From: Hypomyces perniciosus
Lineage: Eukaryota > Ascomycota > Sordariomycetes > Hypocreales > Hypocreaceae
DNA length: 64,000 nt
Direction of reading: 5' to 3'
Assembly: GCA_008477525.1 (NCBI GenBank)
Contig: SPDT01000002.1
Span: 620,001-684,000 of the forward strand
Shown here: positions 56,619-64,000 of the stretch, in pieces
Position numbering within the stretch: the stretch's first letter is position 1
How the letters are laid out: each line of letters starts with the position of its first letter
The notes under the pieces: generated by a model
What the model saw: only the letters and a program-made list of their open reading frames with translations
What the model was told of the DNA's origin: nothing
Database searches by the model: none
Made by a program: the position numbers and the translations under genes

Positions 56619-58436
56619 CATCAGCATCGCTCAGTTGTCCTCTTGAACCTATCAAACAGGATGGCTCGTTCCGGATCTACGATGGATTGTTTCATTGCTT
56701 CCATCAACGTCGCAATCGTTCCTGGGCCGCGATGCCTCAGACCTGGGCATGGCATGGAGGTGGGCAAAACAATATGTGCGATAATATTATCAACGCCATT
56801 TCTTGGAGTTGATGCGGGACTTTCGAATTCGTACATGACAACCGAGAATGCATACATACATATCCAACAGCCCAACATCAATTGTCTCCTCTGTACGGAG
56901 TACTCGTGTATACGGAGTTAACGAACAAACATGCATTGTACTCGTACTCACACAACTGTGCGCATGCAATGCCGAGAGACTTGTCTTGTTGGCATCACAC
57001 AACCATAACCATACATGACAAGCATATCAATATGGAAGAATTACCCTATACAGTATTCCATACGTAAAGGCAACCCTGGCCACCCTTGCTTCACTCGCGG
57101 AGTCTCTCCCCAACTCCCGTCACACCCCTCTTCCTCTCCCGAGTCTACGAGCGGGGAAGAAAAAAAGGCCCTTGGCCAGGAGTTAAGCTTGACGCCCTGA
57201 CCCTCTCTGTGGAGCTTTGCCCATTCATCCGATCCTTCATCACGCATCGCGTTCTCGCCAATTGTGTGCTCCGTAATCCCGTAAAATATGATACTATCAC
57301 ACTGCACTGCACGCCTCTATCAACGGAATCTCCGAGGCATACCATCTTCAAGACCTCCCAATTGTCATAGCACTCATATTCATACAACAACAAAATAGTA
57401 TTACTACTACGTACGAAGCACATACTCGTATCAATCCCGAGCTTCCACCAGCCATCCCAACTAACCCCCGCATTTACCCCTGATATCCCCAATTCCAATT
57501 CATGGAGCCGCTTCTGCCTAACCCCGTCTGATCGTTTTCACCTTTTTCTCCGGCTCCTGATTTAGCGCCACTTTTCTTCGGGCCGTTTACCAACGTACTA
57601 CTAGTACTACACTTACGGCGCAGACACTAAAACAAACATAAAATACAATCGGGGAGTGTCGCCCAGAGAAGAAAAAAAAACCCCCCGTCACTAGTACTGT
57701 CAATCCACCAATACCATTGCGATCTTCACAGCGTTCGGGATCTAATTATCATTTTGGTCATTAAAAAAGTGGTCACGGGGAACCTCTTTTGCGGCCGTTC
57801 CTCCACAATGTCAGCATTCTTACTTTTCCTTTTCACTCTAGAATGTACTCTAAGCATTCGAGAATCCACATGCATACGGACAGCCAACCAACCACAACGT
57901 CTATTTCTCATCCCATCTCTCTACTTCGTACGCCCTAGGAACAACACGATCAACAGACTGGCTCGCTCGAGATCCAAGAACCCATGCATGCTCTCCAACC
58001 GAGAATTGCTTCCCCATATCTTCAGCACTCTAGATCTTAGTTTCGGCCCTTCTCAATACATCCTCCATGCGCAAATCATGGCAAAAACCTGGGTTTCCAA
58101 GCCTTTCAACATGCAGCCAAGTCCGAAGTTCAACCACGTCAGAGATCATCTCCGTCAAAAAACACTCCCCGCGGCTTGTGACCGAGAAATCTGACATCAT
58201 TATTAATATTGCGTACGGACTATCTTTTTTTCTCTCTTGTACTTACAAGAAGCGCCGAATGCCTGCCGCGCGCCCGCAGTCCAGTCATCAGGTCATTTCC
58301 GCCCTTGTATCAATATCGTCTAACCTCGCTACCTGTCCGAGCGGAAGCTTTCCATCATCCAGCAACCACCTCTCTCCCAAGAGTCAACCGACAAGGGCAT
58401 TCGCACGCCCCGCTCTATCGGACCGGACTCGAGTGT

Positions 58437-60011
58437 TTAGTAAATTCCAGGCACAATTCTCCACCGCACGATCTTCTTGTACTTCTCCCAATCCTCGCCA
58501 TACTTCCGGTGGCACTTCTCATCATCTCGGCGGTCCCGGTGAATCAAGAGGACGGCAAAGTACACGATATAGAAATAAGTCACGAGCATGCCCCAACCCT
58601 TCGCCTCGCCCTGGACTACCTGTCGTCCATCAGTCATTACATAAGCTCCCTCGGTTGAGGCACTACCCGCAGCAAGAATCTGATAGCCGGCCAGACCGGT
58701 AGGCAGGGAGTAGGGCCAGGATTGAATCCAGTCGCCCAGGTAGTTGATATGGCGAGCAATCCCCCACCACCCTGAGGTAAGAAGCTTGCTGCCAGTCTTG
58801 GTCTGAATGTACTTGAGGTGGGCAACGCTAGGGTCGTTGGGGTTCGTGCGGAAAGCGTTCTTCTGACTGTTTGCAGAGCGGAAGATGTAGAACCCAAGTG
58901 CAATGAGCGACAGCACGCCTGTCAGTCCGACGGGTCCCAGTGAGCGGGGATACACAGAGAGATAGCGAGTCTGGAGAGAGTACACGAAAGGGACCCAAAC
59001 AAGATCGCCAAATGCCAACATCATGCCGAAGCCGTCTGTGGTAATGTCCATGGTGGTAAGAATGGCTGGCTCGTTCCACCATGAGTCGATGATGTAGAGA
59101 GCCTGCACGACAGTGATGGAAACAACGCTGTCCGTGACATAACCGTAGTTTCGGTACTGCTGCGCGCACCAGGCACAGTTCAGGATGATCCATCCCATCA
59201 TGCCCGGTCGAAGCTCACACCACTCTTTGAGATCGACCTCGCCGATGAGCGGGATTGTAGTGCGGGGGTTCAGCTCTCGTCCGATGAACCAGTCGTATAG
59301 CAGATTGCCTGTATGTCCACCAGCAGCCAGTTCCCGACTCTCCTTGTTGCCAGGCTTCACGCTGAAGCTTCGGACATAGACGAACGTAGCAATGCCGTAC
59401 GAAAGCAGGATGCTTGCCGTGAGGAGCTGGACGTAGTTTTCGCTAATGAATGTCCACACTGGGAACTCTGCTCCTTGCGCAAACGTTCCGGCGGCGAGCG
59501 CGACGAGGGTAACAGTGTTGGAGTACATCGCTGCCTTTGCGTAAGTGTTGAGGTCATATCGAAGTGGGGCTGTTGCACTCACTGTTGAACCTATATTTCA
59601 AGCGCCCGCCAGATCGCAACTCGGTGCCCTCCATCTCGGTTGCCGGCAACACACGATACAAGATCAGGTTCAGGAGATAGTAGCCTGCCAAGGCGGCAGA
59701 GGCCTTCCAGCTTGCGAGGCCCCAAATGCCATCCGCAGGCCATCCGACCTCCAACTTAAGCTGATCGATTGATAGAGTCTTGGGACTGAGGAACGAGGGG
59801 GCAGGGCAGCCCGAGACATCGTTGCAGCCGAATGTGAAGAGGTAGACGAGAATAGGCAGACCGAACGAGATGCCAAAAGCACCAAGCCTGTAGCGCATAT
59901 GTCAGCATGAAGATGTCGTTTGTCAGACCACACACACATCGCGACTTACGGTCCACCGAACTCGTAGCCATGGGGCTGCTCAGCTGCAGCTGCTTTTGCC
60001 TTTGGAGCCAT
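58437..60011 (-). CDS. ERG24: C-14 sterol reductase
   Basis: Erg24 reduces the C14-C15 double bond made by Erg11 during ergosterol synthesis in the ER; it is a target of morpholine fungicides. Exons 60011-59950, 59887-59583 and 59530-58437 join in phase (introns 62 and 52 nt) and give 486 aa. The short first exon encodes MAPKAKAAAAEQPHGYEFGG. Family signatures are LYDWFIGRELNPR in the middle, GWWGIARHINYLGDW and, near the C-terminus, LLIHRDRRDDEKCHRKYGED. The pattern of several hydrophobic segments is as expected for the lamin-B-receptor/ERG24 family. C-24(28) reductase (ERG4) is related, but the C-terminal pattern and length favour ERG24. The gene is divergent from the Mrl1-like gene. Confidence 0.92.
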
Positions 60012-60641
60012 TTTCGAACAACCAGTTGGTGAGAGCTTGATGGTTAGCAGAACCCAATTGCACCGGCGTTCTCGTGCCTTTAAAAGCTCTTCAAATGCCA
60101 AAAGGGGGGCAGCACTGCCTCAAGACATTGAGGAGTCGTGAGAGGCAACTCTCGTTCCCTTTTACGAATACGCAGTCGGAGGTTTGCCATTCCGAATCGT
60201 CCCACAACGCTGAAGCACTCAATTGGGCTTAGTCACATCTGGGCGGGAACTAGAAGCGATAATACGGACAAACCCATTCCCCGATCGACCTGCGAGGAAC
60301 CCGCCTAATGCTGCAGGTCACGTGTTCTCCTATCTCACATGTTGGTCAAGCTGACGAAGCTATCATGACGCCAAGGCCACCTAGGCTGAGACCACTTCCA
60401 GATATCCGCACGTCAATGTGAGGCATAAGCTTTTTGCTAGGAATAACATTTATGTTTGCATTGCCTTTTCCAGTCTCAACGGGCTTCAGCGACTGTCCTT
60501 TCCTCAGCATCTCGTGCGCCGTGGCAATTGATGATACGAGACAACTCTGAGACTCCGTCGCCCTCGAGGCGCTTTTGAAGAATCGCACCGACCACCCACC
60601 ACCCCTCCACTCCTCGAAACCAGGCAGACAACATACTCAAC
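60012..60641. promoter_or_regulatory. Divergent promoter region, ERG24 / Mrl1-like gene
   Basis: These 630 bases lie between two divergent start codons. A TCACGTG E-box-like palindrome, the core bound by SREBP-type and other bHLH factors, lies near 60318. Whether it controls ERG24 is an inference. Short open frames are chance. Confidence 0.4.
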
Positions 60642-61773
60642 ATGCAAGCCTCTCCGTTGCGCATCTTCTCGCTCCTCGCCGCTGCTGTGGTCGGTGTCAG
60701 CGCTGCTACCAAAGCTCCTACGACCACAAGCCATGCGCCAGCATGTACGGCAACCTCATCGTCTGGTAGCGGGGCCTTCTTCGACCTGCGCCCGGATATG
60801 GCTACGCGCCAGGACAAGAGCAAGTCGCACAAGTCGGGCATATACAAAGACTATCATGCCCGAGGCTATGATTACGGCAAGAACTTCACGCTGAACATCT
60901 GCGGAGCCGTGGTAGAACCTGTCACCGATGTGGTTGGAGTCAAGGAGGGCGCATGGGCAAACATTAGCGCATATTACACGTCCCACGATAGCGTCTACTC
61001 AATTGGGTTTGTTTGTGAAGGCGCAACATGTACAGGGTGCTTTTACTGACAGTTGTCCAGTTCCCTGTCCCTAGACCTGCATAGCAGAGGGCGAAAGCTT
61101 GTTCTACAGTATACAGGCGGATCACCATGCGGAGACGGAAAGTCGAGCAAGGACACAAGAGGGACAAGCAACCCATTTACCAATGACGATAAGCTCCCAG
61201 CACACGAAATTGAGACTATCGAAAGGAGTGCTGCCGATACCAAGACGAGGCGCAAGTCCGCCACCATCTCATTTTTGTGCGATCGAGACCCCGGAAACGC
61301 TCAGGCGAGCGTCTCATTTGTTGGTACCGACCCCGATGAATGCGCTTACTTCTTCGAAGCCCGTTCCGTCCACGCCTGCGCTCAGGCCGAGCCTCATAAG
61401 CCCGGTAGCGTCGGGCCTGGAAGCGTCTTTGGGTTGATTCTTGTCATTGCCGTGCTGGTGTACATCCTCGGCGGCGTCTTCTACAACCGCACAGTCACAC
61501 ATGCCCGAGGATGGCGGCAGCTGCCCAACTTCAGCCTGTGGGCCGGCATCTGGAGCTTCTTCTGTGTGCGTTCCTCCCGGCCCAAGGCCGGCCTGCCCTT
61601 CCACTGACATGATCGCGTAGGACATGTTCATCATCCTGCTGTCTTCGTGTGCACAGTTTCTTCCGAGCAGGAGAGGCTACAGAAATCTAAACACCAGTCC
61701 CAGCGGCAGGAACAGAAATTCCGATGCGGAGAACAGACTCATAGACCAGTTAGATGAAGAGTGGGACGACTAG
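60642..61773 (+). CDS. Mannose-6-phosphate-receptor-domain membrane protein, Mrl1-like
   Basis: Exons 60642-61006, 61061-61565 and 61621-61773 join in phase and give 340 aa. It is a type I membrane protein: signal peptide (MQASPLRIFSLLAAAVVGVS), Cys-containing lumenal domain, one TM segment (GLILVIAVLVYILGGVFY) and a cytosolic tail ending NRLIDQLDEEWDD. The lumenal patterns NFTLNICGAVVEPV, RGRKLVLQYTGGSPC and SATISFLCDRD followed by DPDECAYFFEARSVHACA are those of the mannose-6-phosphate receptor homology domain. In yeast, Mrl1 helps sort vacuolar hydrolases between Golgi and endosome; Atg27 has a related domain. The acidic tail fits sorting signals. Mrl1 is preferred to Atg27 because the tail lacks the C-terminal Yxxphi of Atg27. 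Confidence 0.8.
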
Positions 61774-64000
61774 GCTTAGTACGTATGTCATGCGTTTGCT
61801 GCCTTTTCTTTTTTCTGGAATACTTATCTTCTAGGGGCGGCTGTTCCTTTTTTTGGATGTACATACTTTCTTGTCATAGGGAATTCCGGCGTTTGGGAGT
61901 GGGCATGACGTTCCGAGGTACGTTGCCAGGTTTGGACTCATGCCATGCAGGAAGAATTATGCGGTATACGGTTTTGGTGCGGTACTACAGTCTCAAGGTG
62001 AGATTACCGTGAGGGAATCAAGGGTAGAAGAATGTATAGATAGCGTTCAAGAGACTTTTCGTTAACGTCAATAGGCGGAATTATGCTTGGGGAGTCATAA
62101 GCAGGGTCCAGTCAGGCAGCCAAGGGAAGAAACATTCGTCGTCATCCACCATCTCTGTTTGAAACGGGCTGTGGATGGCGTCAGCTGCAGGTACAGAGCA
62201 CCACGGTTGAACCGCGATATCAAGGCTTCCGAAGTCTATCGGGTTGCCCATCTTCCAACTCGTTATTTCAGCTAGTATCGCTAAGAGGCGAGGCACCAAT
62301 GTCAATGTACATTTTCATCAAAGATGGAAATTGAAGACTTCGCCCCCCGGGAAGGCCGTATTGGAGCATACACAGCTGATGTTCCGTGCATGTTGGGTGT
62401 GGTTGCTGTCGTGAGTCGTTGCATGCAGCCATCCGTGTGTCAGGGCCATCGCGTTCGTGTTTACATGCTTATCAGGCAGATGGCGGGACTAACACCAGGC
62501 CTACGAGTGATGATGAGAGATATTGTCTGTCATATGATGAGTGTTAACAACGCCATTGCCTCGGCCATTTTCTTCGTTTACATATGGCACTGCTTTTCTG
62601 TTTGAGTCCAATTCCCTCATCTCTCATAGATATCCCGCGCAAACAGCTCACCCAGACATACCACCTTGGGCAATTTTTCATCTCAGAACACCACCAAGTC
62701 GTTCCACAGCCGACGGCACTCCCGCCAATGCCCAGAATACCTCAAATACGAAGTTTACTAAAAACAGATGTCCATTAATGAACGGCAACCGAATCAGGCA
62801 GGACCTCTCTTCGAGATGCCTTCTCCGCGCAGTTGGGGCTTGCGGCTTTGATATTGAATCTGTCCCAAAAGGACGACGGGCGGCGGGAACGGGAGTACCG
62901 ACGCCGCGAAGGAAGAAGCACTGAGCTTCTGTCACTCTGTGGTTTTTTGTTGGTCCTTGACCGTCTTATGCGTGTGTCCATGCTCATGCATGATGGCATG
63001 TCGTGCAACCGGCCTGGTCCGGCTATCCGGTACGTTCTCTGATACCATGATGAACGAGGAAGAAACAGCCAATCCTGTGTTTCTTGACAAGCAATCAATT
63101 AGGTAATAAGTAGATGCGAATTGTTACGAGATTCGTTGTTGGTTTACCCCCTGGTCTTTAATCACCTTTCGGGACGCGGGCCAGAGGCGATTCCAGCTCA
63201 AAGACTAGCCAACAGCGAGAGGTCGACGAACGGACAAGGCTCTCGTGTAGGCGTTTGATCGCTGATATGTCGGGATAAGAATACGAGCAGATGTAGATTC
63301 ATGTTTTCTGGTAGCTTCACGGAAGCTGACACACAAGTACACATACCCTAGCATCCGTCTGATGGGAGCCAGCCTTCTGGCATCGGGACCCAGCAGGACC
63401 CAGACGACCAGAATATTCCACACATATGCGCAAAGAAGCAAGCAAGACATGCAGCGCCCCTGTTTCAACATCGCATGCACGACATACGGCCTCTCTAGAG
63501 CTGCAGCAAGACGACTGTGACACACATATGTCGGGCTGGCCGTTGGTGTTGATGCTCCTCTCTCTGCTGTGCACAACCGACATGGGGTCAGTTGGCTCCC
63601 GCTCGTTCAAACACCTTCGTTTGAGCTTCCATGGGGACGAAACCAGGTACCAGGCATTCGGAGAATACCTGTCATGCCCGCCTCTACGGCACCCAGGTCC
63701 CTGACTGCTCTATTTTCAGCTCCAGCCATTTGACCCAGCTTGACACGTACGGCAGGGGGTGAGAGCTTCTGGAACCTCTTGACAGAGTACAAGAACAATA
63801 GTTCGGGGGTGAGGCTCTAAGAAGTGGCTGGCTTCTCTGCGAGGTGCCGCCGCCATCACTCCGCGGAACCTTTTCCAAGATATGCCCCCCTCCGCCTCGT
63901 CCTTGTACTCCGTACCTTTCCCTTCTTCCATGGGGTAGGATCCTGGATCCCGGCCTCCCGTTGGTATGACGAAAGCGATCATGTACCTAGGATGTCGTCT
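61774..64000. other. Intergenic to window end, no gene seen
   Basis: This 2.2 kb has only short overlapping open frames with no recognisable motif on either strand. A GTACTCCGTAC half-site lies at 63905-63915. Confidence 0.4.

Larger units (their letters stand above)
54925..58436. other. Gene-poor 3.5 kb between beta-glucosidase and ERG24
   Basis: This region holds the beta-glucosidase promoter and 5' UTR, an orphan signal-peptide-like exon, several simple repeats, and four or more copies of the dispersed palindrome (55921-55930, 56066-56075, 56893-56903, 56911-56920). Longer open frames near 57754-58702 have no recognisable content and their codon use looks random, so I call no full gene here. 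Confidence 0.45.

Noticed and set aside
57754..58702. Two overlapping plus-strand open frames before ERG24
   Set aside because: They have random-looking composition and no motif, and the second overlaps the 3' end of ERG24 in antisense.

Overview
The window is nuclear DNA of a filamentous ascomycete (Pezizomycotina). A Sordariomycete, probably in the Hypocreales, fits best, but I cannot name a genus. The signs are many short introns of about 46-104 nt with GT..CTRAC..AG signals (plus two that look like GC-AG), an RNAi RNA-dependent RNA polymerase, a Zn2Cys6 regulator, secreted fungal hydrolases, a GH3 beta-glucosidase and the sterol reductase ERG24. There is no rRNA, no convincing tRNA and no mitochondrial sequence. 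All gene models were spliced by hand; nearly every intron keeps the reading phase, which is my main support for the joins.

Layout. 1-725: 3' part of an unknown plus-strand gene. 822-2069 (-): Ni/Co transporter. 4219-8325 (-): QDE-1-type RdRP, sharing a 0.4 kb divergent promoter with a Zn2Cys6 factor (8719-11393, +). 11959-13704 (-): RIO1 kinase. 14734-16151 (+): secreted aspartic protease. 16782-17711 (+): NmrA-like protein. 19196-20206 (+): unknown protein with a probable NLS. 20863-21130: MITE-like element. 22319-27335 (+): ABCC-type transporter with one frame break and a degenerate second ATPase domain. 28900-29690 (-): broken SNF2-type ATPase. 31135-32896 (+): TPR-type protein resembling the C-terminal part of fungal STAND proteins. 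36562-37815 (+): secreted alpha/beta hydrolase.

39354-40520 (+) is a broken copy of SAICAR synthetase (purine synthesis), followed by more degraded coding sequence with C-to-T type stops, then an intact xanthine dioxygenase (xanA type, 42870-44146). Next come an MFS transporter (44996-46588), a CofD/YvcK-like protein (47477-49016), two conserved unknown proteins (49069-49920 and 50313-50582, both -), a GH3 beta-glucosidase (52167-54924, -), a gene-poor 3.5 kb stretch, ERG24 (58437-60011, -) and, divergently, an Mrl1-like mannose-6-phosphate-receptor-domain protein (60642-61773, +). The last 2.2 kb has no gene I can support.

The genes do not form one pathway or an obvious biosynthetic cluster. 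Housekeeping genes (RIO1, ERG24, Mrl1-like) alternate with accessory and decaying material concentrated at 20-42 kb. The most notable features are a palindromic motif, GTACTCCGTACGGAGTAC and half-sites, scattered through intergenic DNA only; the MITE-like element; the decay block at 39-42 kb; the nearly intact but frameshifted ABC transporter; and the orphan TPR gene.
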